A DNA stretch of 64,000 bases from Bacteroidales bacterium (GCA_017464285.1 JAFUDT010000007.1:1-64000), one strand, 5' to 3'; shown: positions 41,774 to 51,838, counted from the first letter of the stretch. Notes: a model not told the origin generated them from the letters alone. Translations and numbers: made by a program.

Positions 41774-43534
41774 TTACGGAACATTCTCCTCCAACTTGAC
41801 ATAATTGCATATCATATCGCCCTGACTGTCCAGTTCTCCGAAATAATCAGCATAGAGATAGATACTCAGTTCTCCGCTGCGGCCACTGACAGGAGACAGC
41901 CGTATCTGATATGTCCCCGGTGCAGAGACTTCGTAGGCGTACCAATACTCCCAGTCGGTGCCGATAATACTGTACGTATCCTCGACCAGAACGGCCAGTG
42001 CCTTGTCGGCATTCTGCGCCACAGTGGGTTTGAAGTCCTCGGTGGCCACACGAACGGCAAAGGGGAACAGGGCTGCCGGATAATTGTCGGGAATCTGGAA
42101 TACCAGCCTGTAAGGATTGTCAGGATCGGTATCCGCCTGAAGAGAGGCCTTGAAGTCGAAGGCCGTGATGGAATAGATACTGATATAGCGGGCCAGTCCG
42201 TAGGTCCGATCCTGCAGAAGGATTTTCCCCGATTTCAGATCGTCGGTAATCGGCCGGTACAGATCGATCAGAAGCCGGAAAATCCCTGGTGTCTGACCTG
42301 CCTCGATCTCCAGGGCGGCATTGGGGTAGGCAACATATTTGTTCGAAAGCCATGTAACGGAAAAGTTATCTGCGTCGATATCCGGATCGGGAAGACCGTC
42401 TTTGAGGAAGCTGAACTCAATGACAGCCCGCTGCTGTTGCTCCGTCTCTTTCTGGAAAATCTGGCTAGTTCCTTTCAGAATGTGGATACTATAGCTGCCG
42501 GAACTTATCTGCGGGATGATTTCACGGACAAATACAGTCTGATTGTTGGACGGATTTCCTTCAAGGGCTTCGGCAAAAGTGTTATAGGCAATCGAAGAAG
42601 GCAGGTTGCCGATAATGATATTGTACTGATGGTTGCGGTGTATCTGAAACAGGGTATAGTCTTCCTTCATGAGCATGACCTGATGATATTTGACCGTCTG
42701 TCTTGTCTGCAGGCCGTCACTGATTTCATATACCGTTTCCAGGATGACTTTCACCGGGCTTTCCAGGGTGTTTTCGTCCTCAAACAGATACTGGGCTTCC
42801 AGGGAAGAGACCAATTCCGATGCGCTGCCGGGATATCGGTCCTGCTGCCGAGGCAAGGTCAGTGGTGCCCCGTAGGAAAAACTGAGCGTCGCTCTGTCGT
42901 AAGGAGCGGTCATTCCGGAGGTCAGTCCGTTGCAGACGGCGAATCCGACCGATATGATATGTTCTGTCATACCGCTTACCGTGGCATGATTCCAGTCGGG
43001 ATCCGGCTCATCCATCGTTATCTTGGCCCGGTCTCGCAACAGACTGACCGTTGGTGGAATATCCTGCCTGAGCCAAGCCGACATTGCTTCAGCTGTCGCC
43101 TCACGATGACAGCCCCAATAGATGACATGGGTGTGGGAGACTGTCGAATAGAAGCTGCCGACAAGTTCCGTCTCGCTAAGTCCACGCCAGCCTTCCTGCG
43201 GTATCAGGCCGGCATTGGCGATGAAATGGATAACTGCCGTCGACGCTGGGACTGAGCCCGTCAGCAGGCAGTGAAGACTGTCGGACGGCGTCATGTGCAC
43301 AGCACCAAGCCCGACATAGAGTCCATAACGGTCGAAACAAAGAAGCTGCATGGCATAGATCCCTTCAGCCCCGGAAACAGCACTACGTGTCGATAGCATC
43401 GGTGGCACATCTGTTTTCAGCCGAAAGGAGACGCGCTCCAAGGTCAAACCCGGATCTTCTTTTTCATATTCATATGAACAGCCCAAACTATACAAGAGTA
43501 AAAAAAGGACTGCTCCCAAACGTGTTATCTTCAT
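41774..43534 (-). CDS. Fimbrial-operon lipoprotein, last gene (586 aa)
   Basis: The lipobox LLLYSLGC at residue 19-20 (start at 43534, MKITRLGAVL) precedes a large beta-rich protein with the FimB/Mfa2-like pattern of two Ig-type domains and extra C-terminal modules. It starts four bases after the stop of the putative tip gene at 43539-45593, so it belongs to the fimbrial operon, probably as an accessory tip or anchor subunit. Assignment rests on context and general pattern only. Confidence 0.68.
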   Translation of the reverse strand: MKITRLGAVLFLLLYSLGCSYEYEKEDPGLTLERVSFRLKTDVPPMLSTRSAVSGAEGIYAMQLLCFDRYGLYVGLGAVHMTPSDSLHCLLTGSVPASTAVIHFIANAGLIPQEGWRGLSETELVGSFYSTVSHTHVIYWGCHREATAEAMSAWLRQDIPPTVSLLRDRAKITMDEPDPDWNHATVSGMTEHIISVGFAVCNGLTSGMTAPYDRATLSFSYGAPLTLPRQQDRYPGSASELVSSLEAQYLFEDENTLESPVKVILETVYEISDGLQTRQTVKYHQVMLMKEDYTLFQIHRNHQYNIIIGNLPSSIAYNTFAEALEGNPSNNQTVFVREIIPQISSGSYSIHILKGTSQIFQKETEQQQRAVIEFSFLKDGLPDPDIDADNFSVTWLSNKYVAYPNAALEIEAGQTPGIFRLLIDLYRPITDDLKSGKILLQDRTYGLARYISIYSITAFDFKASLQADTDPDNPYRLVFQIPDNYPAALFPFAVRVATEDFKPTVAQNADKALAVLVEDTYSIIGTDWEYWYAYEVSAPGTYQIRLSPVSGRSGELSIYLYADYFGELDSQGDMICNYVKLEENVP

Positions 43535-43538
43535 TTTA

Positions 43539-45593
43539 TCAGTCTTTTTCATTAAGCAGCGCCACTTCTGAAGCACTCAGATCCCTGACACAGCGAATGT
43601 ATCCGCTAGAGGCATCCGCAGCAGGATCCGTATGATTTGTCCTGGAGACGCAGCGTCCCTCCAGTGTCCAATAATGACTGCCTGAGAGGACCTCGTCAAT
43701 GGCATCGGACGAATACTGGTAACTCATGATGATACCGATTTCTTCACGGGTCGGCAACCTCCAGCCGTCAAAGACCCGGCCGTCGGCCGTCACTTCCTTG
43801 TATGTGGCACTATGAGACGCTGCATCCTGTCCGTTGGAACAGATTTGCGTGGCACCGAGCTGCGAAGCAATCATAAAAGCAGGTGATACGAGATGATCTT
43901 GCGACTGATGGCCGGCATCAAGAGTTACACGTCCGACAGTGTAGTCGTCAGAAGTGCTGGTAATCTGGACAACGTACATCCGGTTGTTGGATATTCCGGT
44001 GATTCTCTGTCCCCGGGTCGCTGTGTACCGCCATCCGCTCCGACTTTCCTGAATATAGTAGATACCGCCGTTATAATAAACTTTAGCCGGGAATATGGAA
44101 TTGCTCACCGTACGGGCAGGGTAATGGGCCGTCTGGTCTGTGTCCCAGTTGACCCAGCCGGAAGTGGTCAGACTTGACCAGAGTCCCTCCAGGTTCTGGA
44201 TATGGTCGAGCGGATAATGACGGATCAGGATATCTTCAAATATCGAAGGATTGTCTGCCAGACTGGCTCGAAAACGGATATATTTGACCGTATTGTTGGC
44301 CAGCGCGACCGATGTGACGTCAATGGTTCCGTTTCTGTCGCCTGAGACACTGACGGTGACGGGCGAAAGAGCAGAAGCATTGACCCGGGTGTCCGTTTTA
44401 TCGTAATAATAGACCTCCGGGGCACTGCAGACCACCTGTCCCGATGCCCAGAAGTTCAGACTGCGGGTCCGCGGCTGGAAACTCCCGGAAAGCACTTTTT
44501 CACGCAGTTCGTCCGTAGTCGGATCCACCATCAGGTACTCAATTTCCCGCCCCACGACATCGACATTGTCCACAATGCTGTCGTATGACCAGGGCAGGAC
44601 CTGACAGTGCAGCCCTACAGACTGGTCTGTGGCCGTTTCCCCGGAACTTCCGAGACTCTGCAGTGTAACCTCTGTACGATAAAAGGTGTTCCTTTCAAGC
44701 ACATGGAAAGAGCCCGGGCTCAAATCGGTCAGTGGAATCAGATAATAGTTGCTATAAAGCACCACGCTCGTCAGGCTGTCCTCCAGCGGCACGTTAAGGA
44801 TGATTGCCGTAGGCGGTTCGTCATCGTTCCAGACTCTGGGGTAGCAATAGGTCGTTATCGTTCCTCCGGTTGCAGAATGGGAACTGACATCCATCAAGAG
44901 AGGCGTGGTCCGTGTCGGGACAGGCGACAAGGGTAAGGAATCGAACAAAGGGGCGGCGACGGCGTAGTTCATCAGTTTCCATTGTGGCGTACCGTAAATA
45001 TGATATCCGCTCAGTGCCGAATCGAGAGAGAAGTCAACCTGTATCTTGACAGCCAGCCTGTCAAGCGTAATGTCGATGGTCTGCTCAAGCACGTCTGCCG
45101 GTCTCCAGACGGTATGCCCTCCCATGACAAACTGCTTGCTTCGGGTCTTTGCCAGATCGAAGGAGGCCGCCTGAGGATCATACAGACGGTATATATCCGC
45201 GTCAGGAGCAGCCGTCATGGCTTCAATTTCGTCCAGTCCGGCGGCATGGAGCAGGCTGTCGTCCGGATTGGCGACAACATACACATCATAGTCAAGACCG
45301 ACCTGAAATCCAGCCTCTTTCCACTGTGAAGAGAGGAAAAAGACACCTCCGCTCACTGGACTGCCGATCTGATATTTCCGGAAAACCCCGTGTCCAGAGA
45401 CATAGACATCCAGTCCTCCGGAAAGATCATCCTCTTTCAAGGCAGAAACACCGGGGACAGTAGCCTTGGTCAGACAGGAGCCCTGCACCGTCGGGCGCAG
45501 GGATACTTGCCGTTCGGTATTTCCGGCCGGATAATAACAGGCAGAAAGAAAAGCCAGCAACAGACATAGCGGCATGTAATGTTTCCAATTCAT
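43539..45593 (-). CDS. Putative fimbrial tip adhesin lipoprotein (684 aa)
   Basis: The lipobox LLLAFLSAC is followed by a fimbrillin-like first half (residues about 25-340, with KATVPGVSALKEDDLSGGLDVYV) and a C-terminal module (about 470-670) with GWRLPTREEIGIIMSYQ and YWTLEGRCVSR. This module recurs in Bacteroidetes adhesins and Fibrobacter major domain proteins. A terminal ligand-binding domain on a fimbrillin stem suggests a tip adhesin; ligand unknown. It is six bases downstream of the preceding subunit gene. Confidence 0.75.
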   Translation of the reverse strand: MNWKHYMPLCLLLAFLSACYYPAGNTERQVSLRPTVQGSCLTKATVPGVSALKEDDLSGGLDVYVSGHGVFRKYQIGSPVSGGVFFLSSQWKEAGFQVGLDYDVYVVANPDDSLLHAAGLDEIEAMTAAPDADIYRLYDPQAASFDLAKTRSKQFVMGGHTVWRPADVLEQTIDITLDRLAVKIQVDFSLDSALSGYHIYGTPQWKLMNYAVAAPLFDSLPLSPVPTRTTPLLMDVSSHSATGGTITTYCYPRVWNDDEPPTAIILNVPLEDSLTSVVLYSNYYLIPLTDLSPGSFHVLERNTFYRTEVTLQSLGSSGETATDQSVGLHCQVLPWSYDSIVDNVDVVGREIEYLMVDPTTDELREKVLSGSFQPRTRSLNFWASGQVVCSAPEVYYYDKTDTRVNASALSPVTVSVSGDRNGTIDVTSVALANNTVKYIRFRASLADNPSIFEDILIRHYPLDHIQNLEGLWSSLTTSGWVNWDTDQTAHYPARTVSNSIFPAKVYYNGGIYYIQESRSGWRYTATRGQRITGISNNRMYVVQITSTSDDYTVGRVTLDAGHQSQDHLVSPAFMIASQLGATQICSNGQDAASHSATYKEVTADGRVFDGWRLPTREEIGIIMSYQYSSDAIDEVLSGSHYWTLEGRCVSRTNHTDPAADASSGYIRCVRDLSASEVALLNEKD

Positions 45594-45599
45594 ATTCTC

Positions 45600-47210
45600 T
45601 TATTTAAACATATCGGGCGTCACATAGTGGAATAGGATGTTTTCCGGATCACCGGGGAGCGAGATGGCATTGAAGGGGAGTCGTACCGGAGCGAGCAGTT
45701 CTGTCAGCAGGAACAGATTCAGCCTGACCGACGGGTTTTCCGGATTAGAACCCGCCAAATCAAAAGACTGCTTGGGGACAACGTAAAAAATGACAGAGGA
45801 AGGTACCGGGCTCAAGTCCATTTCCACATAATCCATGACACCAGAAAGCACCCCGCCCTCGTCCGTGACGAAGCCGAAATCAGGATTGTCAAGACTAAGC
45901 TTCAAAGTAGCTCCCGTCGCGGTCTGGCAACGGGCTGTCAACTGCAGCTTTGGCGCGTACGGCAAACCGGAAGGGGCCGTGCCGTATGCAGACATCAGAT
46001 AATCGGTACCGTTCTCGGTCAGAATTCTGGTGTGTTCTGCACCAGTCTGGTTGATCAGCGTTGTAGAGTAACCCCACTCCAAATCGTAGCTGCCTCCGTC
46101 TGTCCAGTTAGCCACGACAGGGTGAAGATAAAGGCGGTCACGGGCAAAATAGGCATAGACTATCCATTCACGGTTGCGTACAAAACTACCGGCAGCCAGA
46201 CTGAAAGCAGCCGTTTGAGGCACCGTTCCGGTCGCTTCGGTCGTGTAGATGATACTGCCCCTCAGTTCGCGGTCGGTCTCTTTCAGATAAGTCAAGCCGA
46301 AGTCACTGACCGAAGCTGTCGACAGCCGGCGAAGATACTGCTGCACTTCCTCCCCGTCCTCATAGACCAGAGAGGCCGGATTGGCGTATTCATGAACAAT
46401 ATCCGTTGCAGGCGTCAGCCACAGGGAGGCAGGATGGTAACCGTCTGCGGCTGCAATGTTCACTTCGGAGGGATCCGGAATCTGAGATGAAAACACGACC
46501 GGTTTTGGAAAAAAGAATTCCCGTCTGGGCACAAGATCGCCCTGCAGGAAAATATGCCTGACCTTAGCTTCCTGTAATCCCTGCGGACGGACAAAAAAGA
46601 AATGGAGTTTTGACACTGCCCGCACCAGCGGTATGTCAATGCTACGGGTCGTCTGCCGGCTTGAGGACAGATAATCGTCCGCTCTTATTTCCCTGATCAC
46701 CCGCGAAACCGGCAGTCCGGACAACGGAACACTGCCGATCATTTCCTCAGGCGAGAAATTCACAAAATAGGCGTTCTCCAAGTCCGCACGCGTGGCCGCA
46801 GCCGGCAACTGAAGGTTCACAGACGGGGTATTGGCTGCAACGTAAATATCCAGCTTTCGCTGCAATGACAGAGATGACTGATCGATCGGTATGATCATGG
46901 AGACCCGTCCATAGGCATCTGTCAAACGTAACAAGTCGCCGTCCGACAACTCGTCATACCCGATCGGAGACTGTTCGGAGCCGGTATTGAAGACCCAGAT
47001 TTGGAGCATCTTCAGATCCGACTCCAATACAAGGGGATCGGTATGCACGCCTGCCTTGGTCGAGAGCATCCCGGCTGTACTGAAGCTCAACTTCAGATAG
47101 CACCTTTCGTCAGGAACAGGACACAATTCCCCTTCGGAAGAACAACCCGCTCCAAAAAGCAGAAAAAAGGACCATATAACGGCCACTGTTTTTTCAGTGA
47201 AGTGTGACAT
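45600..47210 (-). CDS. FimB/Mfa2-family fimbrial lipoprotein (536 aa)
   Basis: A lipoprotein signal (VIWSFFLLFGAGC), a TKAGVHTD segment typical of mature fimbrillin N-termini, and a two-domain beta-rich body. The start at 47210 overlaps the previous gene by 17 bases, a sign of translational coupling. It is probably a minor subunit located near the tip or shaft; the exact role cannot be told from sequence. Confidence 0.75.
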   Translation of the reverse strand: MSHFTEKTVAVIWSFFLLFGAGCSSEGELCPVPDERCYLKLSFSTAGMLSTKAGVHTDPLVLESDLKMLQIWVFNTGSEQSPIGYDELSDGDLLRLTDAYGRVSMIIPIDQSSLSLQRKLDIYVAANTPSVNLQLPAAATRADLENAYFVNFSPEEMIGSVPLSGLPVSRVIREIRADDYLSSSRQTTRSIDIPLVRAVSKLHFFFVRPQGLQEAKVRHIFLQGDLVPRREFFFPKPVVFSSQIPDPSEVNIAAADGYHPASLWLTPATDIVHEYANPASLVYEDGEEVQQYLRRLSTASVSDFGLTYLKETDRELRGSIIYTTEATGTVPQTAAFSLAAGSFVRNREWIVYAYFARDRLYLHPVVANWTDGGSYDLEWGYSTTLINQTGAEHTRILTENGTDYLMSAYGTAPSGLPYAPKLQLTARCQTATGATLKLSLDNPDFGFVTDEGGVLSGVMDYVEMDLSPVPSSVIFYVVPKQSFDLAGSNPENPSVRLNLFLLTELLAPVRLPFNAISLPGDPENILFHYVTPDMFK

Positions 47211-48183
47211 CAGACAAGGATAATACCCAACCGTTGACAACAATGCTGGATGTAATGAAAAGTGTTCCGTCCACGAAAAAGGTCAGGCTGTACATATCCT
47301 GACGGTCCAGATATTCCTGATTGCTCCACTGACTGCGATGTTCGGCGATTCCCTGCAGGGAAAGAAGCCATGCGAGATTGATGCGTAGCAGTTCCTTCCC
47401 GTCCGACCGGCTGCGGACGACCAGTGCAGGCCTGTCTTCGTACAACAGACGGGAGGTGTTCAAGTCGGCCAGTATGCCAGAAGACACGGTTGGACTGTCA
47501 GTTGTGCCCGATGCAATCGTTTCCTGCAGAAAGGGCAGGAAAGTCACTCGCTCGTCCTGAAAGGATTCTCCCCGATAGTCCAGCCAAGTGGCACTGCTCT
47601 CTATACGGATGTCAAATTCGTCTGCAGCCGGCAGACGGTCGCCGACATAAGGCAACAGCAGAATCCTGAATCGGTTGGTCAGTTTTTTCATTTCGACATG
47701 CACCTGCTGTGTTCCGTTTTCCAGTTTTACCGTACAATATCCGTTGTATAGAGCGGCAATCTCTGTACTGCATACCCCGTCGGGGGCCTCCAGTCTGACC
47801 GTCAGGTCGCCGAGTCGGGACAACTGCGGTTCAAGCCGGGCACATCTGAATTCGAGGGAAGAATCGTCGATGCTCTTGTTTCTGCCCATGGCGACAAAAG
47901 TATAGGTCCCGGCCTCAAGACTGGGGAGTCTCATGGTATAATCCAAAGGGAACTCCATACTTTTGTCTTGCCATGCGGTCAGAAACATTCCGTCTTCATC
48001 GAAAACATAGAGTTCTATATCCTTGACTTCCGACGAAAAAGCATCAGCCTCTTTGACGTTGTACGCATAGCTGAATCGGATGTCCAGATAACAGGCATCC
48101 CGATTGTCATATACACAGGAATTTGCCAGGATGGAGAACGAAAGCAGCAAAGCAGCAGATACGCCAAAGAGGAGGTTATTCAT
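47194..48183 (-). CDS. FimB/Mfa2-family fimbrial anchor lipoprotein (329 aa)
   Basis: Directly downstream of the major fimbrillin gene, the usual place of the Mfa2/FimB anchor that ends and tethers the fibre. The lipobox ...FSILANSC is followed by VYDNRDACYLDIRFSYAYNV, then the DIELYVFDEDGMFLTAW and TYTFVAMGRN patterns typical of this family. The ATG at 48183 is used; a TTG further upstream is not supported. Confidence 0.85.
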   Translation of the reverse strand: MNNLLFGVSAALLLSFSILANSCVYDNRDACYLDIRFSYAYNVKEADAFSSEVKDIELYVFDEDGMFLTAWQDKSMEFPLDYTMRLPSLEAGTYTFVAMGRNKSIDDSSLEFRCARLEPQLSRLGDLTVRLEAPDGVCSTEIAALYNGYCTVKLENGTQQVHVEMKKLTNRFRILLLPYVGDRLPAADEFDIRIESSATWLDYRGESFQDERVTFLPFLQETIASGTTDSPTVSSGILADLNTSRLLYEDRPALVVRSRSDGKELLRINLAWLLSLQGIAEHRSQWSNQEYLDRQDMYSLTFFVDGTLFITSSIVVNGWVLSLSDVTLH

Positions 48184-48193
48184 GTTATTCAGG

Positions 48194-49693
48194 TTATTCT
48201 CCAAGATGTACAGTCGTCACACTGGCCACCCATTTATTGACCATGAGCTTGACTTTGACATAGAGTTTGTCTTCGTCCACGGGTGTTGTCGGGTCGGGAT
48301 TGACCGTCGGATTGTCCGGATTCCATCCGCCTGGGATGTCGTCGCCGAAATTGGTCACTTCCGTGACTTCCAGCTGATACCAAGTGTTACGATAGATTCC
48401 GTAATTATTATAATTACCGTCCTTGATGAAATAAGTGTAGTACATGGCACCGTCCTCGAAGACATTGATTTTCGTGACGGCTCGGAAAGTGGCTACGTCA
48501 GAGGCCAGTAATGCTTCGGCGTCCGACAGGTTCTGCACATCGTCATCAGCACCGCCCGGGAGCGTGTTGCCGAAGACATCGAAGGCATTGGGGTAGGCAG
48601 CCTGCAAAGCGGCAAGCGTCAGGAAATGTTCGGAATTGTTGTTGTAACCGAAAAAAGTGGCCGGTGTGCCGCTTCCCGTTGCGTCGAGTGTCACTTTGAA
48701 CACAACCCCGGTAGTCGTACCCCATACGGGGGTGGCCTCTGCCGCATTTTCCAGCATATAGACCGGGCTGCCTGCTGCAACGATTTTGCCTGTCAGATCG
48801 GAGACTGCCACCGAAGCATAAGAAGACCCGACCATGCTGATGTCGGCATAGGTGAACGCAGAGTTGGAGAAACTGCCGTTGATAAAACCATAGCGATCGG
48901 TACTCGGGGTCTGCAGATTCTGCTTGGCCAGATCCGACCATTGCTGCTGGATATGGACCGTCAGAGCCGCACTCACGGGCAGGATGCCGTCCACCTGGGC
49001 CGTGGCGCTGGAAAAGACACCGCTCCGGATGTTGTTACCGACGGTCATCGTGGCCGATTCCGACATAGTCAGTTTGGCCGTCAGACGATCCAGGTATACA
49101 GTTTCGGAAACAGCCGGGTTCGTTGTAGTATTGTTGGCCGTGGTCAGGGTAACCGTGGGTACACTGTTGCCGGTCAGGCTGGCGTCGTTCTGGCTGAACA
49201 TTCGAAAGGAATTGTCGTTAGCCGCCGTGTTGGAGGCGTTTTGCACACCATTCAGGGGCTTGGCGGCAAAAGTCTGCGTCACAGCTCCGTTCCAGGGGTC
49301 ATTCACGCTATAGCCGAACGGATCCGTACTGGAGCCGGCATAGGCATACACATCGTAGGTACCCGGAACAGCCGTTGTCTCAAGGACAGAGGTTTCATAG
49401 CCGTCGTCATAGCCGCCATGCGCAATACGGTTCAGGGAACCGACACTCAAGACCGCCTTCACCGTGCCGCTCTGGACCAGATAGACCACAGCTTCAGAGA
49501 CGCTGCTTTCTGCCACGGTACCGTCAAGTTTGGTACCCGAATTGTCCGTCTTGGTCGTCGGAGAAGCCACACCGAACTGGACAGTCAGATAGGACTTCTG
49601 ATAACTGTCGTTTTTCAACTCTTCCTGTCCCCTGGTACAGGCGACCAGTGCCAATGTGCACAGGCCGGTCAAAAGAAATTTCGTTCTTTTCAT
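48194..49693 (-). CDS. Mfa1-family major fimbrillin (499 aa)
   Basis: Main shaft subunit of a type V (FimA/Mfa1-like) fimbria. It is made as a lipoprotein (LLTGLCTLALVAC), then expected to be exported, trimmed by a surface protease and polymerised by donor-strand exchange. Typical features are SEAVVYLVQSG near the N-terminus, YLDRLTAKLTM in the first domain, and the C-terminal block TWYQLEVTEVTNFG...LYVKVKLMVNKWVASV that ends nearly all members. Anchor and tip genes follow on the same strand. Confidence 0.9.
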   Translation of the reverse strand: MKRTKFLLTGLCTLALVACTRGQEELKNDSYQKSYLTVQFGVASPTTKTDNSGTKLDGTVAESSVSEAVVYLVQSGTVKAVLSVGSLNRIAHGGYDDGYETSVLETTAVPGTYDVYAYAGSSTDPFGYSVNDPWNGAVTQTFAAKPLNGVQNASNTAANDNSFRMFSQNDASLTGNSVPTVTLTTANNTTTNPAVSETVYLDRLTAKLTMSESATMTVGNNIRSGVFSSATAQVDGILPVSAALTVHIQQQWSDLAKQNLQTPSTDRYGFINGSFSNSAFTYADISMVGSSYASVAVSDLTGKIVAAGSPVYMLENAAEATPVWGTTTGVVFKVTLDATGSGTPATFFGYNNNSEHFLTLAALQAAYPNAFDVFGNTLPGGADDDVQNLSDAEALLASDVATFRAVTKINVFEDGAMYYTYFIKDGNYNNYGIYRNTWYQLEVTEVTNFGDDIPGGWNPDNPTVNPDPTTPVDEDKLYVKVKLMVNKWVASVTTVHLGE

Positions 49694-49699
49694 TGTTGG

Positions 49700-51151
49700 T
49701 TATTTATTGATTAATTGAGAAATAGCATTTTTATTATCTATTGCGGCAGCAAGGCCCAGTGCTGCCGCCTGGCCGAAGAGCCTGTCGGCTGTCTGGTAAT
49801 CGCCCGAGAACCAAGCCAGGACGGCTCTTGCATTCATGGCCTGCGGACCGTTCCCGGCCTTGAGAAGTAGCTGGCGGGCCCTTTCGTAATTGCCCGCCGA
49901 TATGGAAGCATTAGCTACATTCAGGCAGGCAGCAGCATCCTGCGGATAAAACCGAAGCACCGTTTCCCAGATTTCGTCGAACAAGGAAGAAGCCTCCTCG
50001 CAGGCCGCCGCAGCTGTATAAAGCTCATTGAGCGACAGATTTTCCGGCTTTTCCCTGAAAACACGCAACAGTTCGTCTGTATCTGTATAGGAACGCACTA
50101 CATAGTCGATTTGGTAATCCGTATGACGTAGCCGCGGATAGCAGTCTCTGTAGAGGACTCGGTATTCCGAAGGATAGTTTCGCTTGAGATAATATTCCTT
50201 GTTATCCGGACTGCGGGGGCTGTCGATAATCTCCAGTATCTCTTTTTTATTTGTCAGACGGCTCTCGACGACAAAGGCTCTCAGTCCGGCCCAGTCTTCT
50301 GCTTCGTAGTCTGTTACGAACAACTCCGGCGAAAGTCCGAACCGTAGCTGTAAATAATGTTTCAGTGACAGCGTGCGGTTTTCGGCCAACATGGCATTGT
50401 GCGACCAAGAAGATTCCGGGGAAGCATAGCCCTTTAGCTTTATCGTCTTGATCTCTACGTCCTTGTCATTCTTCACAGACTCCAGCGTCCGTCGGATGGC
50501 AGCCAGTTCTGCCATATTATTCTGATAATCTTCGATGATTTCCCAACGGTTGACAGGGAAACCCACATAGGCCGTGCCACTCAGCGAACGTGTTTTGACA
50601 GTCCTATCCGGGCTGATGTCCGGCTTAAGCCAGGCATAACGGGGCAAGAAGACCGAAGGCGAGGAGACCTCGTCCGTAGTCAGCGTGATTAGCGATAACA
50701 GAGACAGACTGCCGTCTATTAACTTGCGGCAACAGCTGACCCGACTGTCCGACAAAAAAAGCTCTGCTCCGTCCATCCACTTTTCATAAGGAACTGTAGC
50801 TGCATAAGGTATCACCTGACGTGTCCCGGTATGTCGTTGATAGACCTCCGCTGCCGGATTGCCTCCATTGCGAAGGAACCACAGATACTGACGGCGACTC
50901 ATCAACCGCACAGAGGGCAACTCCAGATGCCGGTCTGCAGCCTGCAGCACCGGAGTCAGCACCACCGAAGCATTACGGCCGATTTTCAGTTCCGAGACAT
51001 CCATCATCATGGAAATGCCCAGTCCGCTTCCCTGCTGTTCATACATCACGCCATCCACGCTCACGCCTGCTGCCGCCTCTTGGGCCGGTAGCAGACGGAG
51101 TGCGGAAAGCAACATCAGAAAATAAAAACTAAACACTGTCTTTTTTCTCAT
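49700..51151 (-). CDS. DUF3868 domain protein with OmpA-like region and TPR-like tail (483 aa)
   Basis: A signal peptide (MRKKTVFSFYFLMLLSALRLLPA), then VSVDGVMYEQQGSGLGISMMMDVS, the DUF3868 start. An OmpA-like portion (about residues 195-290, with IKLKGYASPESSWSHNAMLAENR) could bind peptidoglycan. A TPR-like tail (about 380-480) ends the protein. DUF3868 and DUF3575 proteins regularly precede fimbrillin genes and may form the outer membrane assembly or anchoring base. It lies two bases after DUF3575. Confidence 0.88.
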   Translation of the reverse strand: MRKKTVFSFYFLMLLSALRLLPAQEAAAGVSVDGVMYEQQGSGLGISMMMDVSELKIGRNASVVLTPVLQAADRHLELPSVRLMSRRQYLWFLRNGGNPAAEVYQRHTGTRQVIPYAATVPYEKWMDGAELFLSDSRVSCCRKLIDGSLSLLSLITLTTDEVSSPSVFLPRYAWLKPDISPDRTVKTRSLSGTAYVGFPVNRWEIIEDYQNNMAELAAIRRTLESVKNDKDVEIKTIKLKGYASPESSWSHNAMLAENRTLSLKHYLQLRFGLSPELFVTDYEAEDWAGLRAFVVESRLTNKKEILEIIDSPRSPDNKEYYLKRNYPSEYRVLYRDCYPRLRHTDYQIDYVVRSYTDTDELLRVFREKPENLSLNELYTAAAACEEASSLFDEIWETVLRFYPQDAAACLNVANASISAGNYERARQLLLKAGNGPQAMNARAVLAWFSGDYQTADRLFGQAAALGLAAAIDNKNAISQLINK

Positions 51152-51153
51152 TC

Positions 51154-51708
51154 TCAGAACACATATATAAAGCCAAGTGTCAGTTTGGAGACACCCAGGT
51201 AGTGATAAGGCCTGTCTGCTTCTGTTTTCTGTGCACAGACATGGCAACCGTAGCGATTGTATCTGGAGTAGTTATATCCCCATCCGGCCTCAGCCTCTAC
51301 ACTTAAATGTCGCGAAAGCAGCCATTGGTGGCCCAGTCCGACACCGCCGCCGATAAACCAGCCCTCGTAACGGCTGTCCTCCAACGATGGAAAAGGCAGG
51401 TGACCGATATTAAAAGCACCGCCCTGTACGTGAGCGGCGAGAAACCATCCATTGAACTTCTGACACGGCCAATAGCGCAATTCAGGCTGTAACATCCAGT
51501 GTTTCCATTTTCGGTTATGCTTCAGGGTCCATGGGTTGTAAGATCCGGAGATTTCTGCCGTCCATTGGTTGGAGAGGGATTTTTCCAGACCCATATTGAA
51601 ACAAAGAGCAGTGCCTTTAAGCAGATTTGTCTTCATGGCATATTCCTGTGATTGGCAGGGGAGACAGAAAAGCAGCATAATCAACATCAACCACTTGGGG
51701 CTCTTCAT
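51154..51708 (-). CDS. DUF3575 domain outer membrane protein (184 aa)
   Basis: First gene of the fimbrial operon. A signal peptide (MKSPKWLMLIMLLFCLPCQS) is followed by AMKTNLLKGTALCFNMGLEKSLSNQWTAEISG, the DUF3575 hallmark, and a beta-barrel pattern ending in LTLGFIYVF. An ATG at 51714 is equally possible. It presumably works with the DUF3868 protein in the outer membrane to support fimbria assembly. Confidence 0.88.
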   Translation of the reverse strand: MKSPKWLMLIMLLFCLPCQSQEYAMKTNLLKGTALCFNMGLEKSLSNQWTAEISGSYNPWTLKHNRKWKHWMLQPELRYWPCQKFNGWFLAAHVQGGAFNIGHLPFPSLEDSRYEGWFIGGGVGLGHQWLLSRHLSVEAEAGWGYNYSRYNRYGCHVCAQKTEADRPYHYLGVSKLTLGFIYVF

Positions 51709-51737
51709 TGGCATTGGGTTTGTCGTTATTTCGGGCA

Positions 51738-51768
51738 CAAAGGTAGAGCCGGGCTGCAGTCCGGGCAA
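51738..51768 (-). promoter_or_regulatory. Bacteroidetes promoter for the fimbrial operon
   Basis: Minus-strand TTG (51766-51768), 20 bases, TACCTTTG (51738-51745), with a short leader to 51708. Confidence 0.72.
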
Positions 51769-51782
51769 CAAATCCCGACAAT

Positions 51783-51838
51783 CCTTTGTGTTATCTTTCG
51801 TGAGACACAAAAGGGTGAAAAAAGGTGCGCCTTTTTGT
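51783..51838. promoter_or_regulatory. Operator-like inverted repeats between the divergent fimbrial and luxR promoters
   Basis: TTTGTGT (51785-51791) and ACACAAA (51805-51811) form a dyad with 13 bases between. AAAAAGG-TGCG-CCTTTTT (51819-51836) is a second exact dyad that overlaps the -33 box of the luxR gene. CACAAA(A)GG-type sequence occurs four times from 51736 to 51838 in both orientations. Autoregulation by the LuxR-type protein is an inference. Confidence 0.55.

Noticed and set aside
41711..43255. Long open frame on the plus strand opposite the last fimbrial lipoprotein gene
   Set aside because: Shadow of a coherent lipoprotein frame on the other strand; also true of 52697-53998 and 60275-61540.
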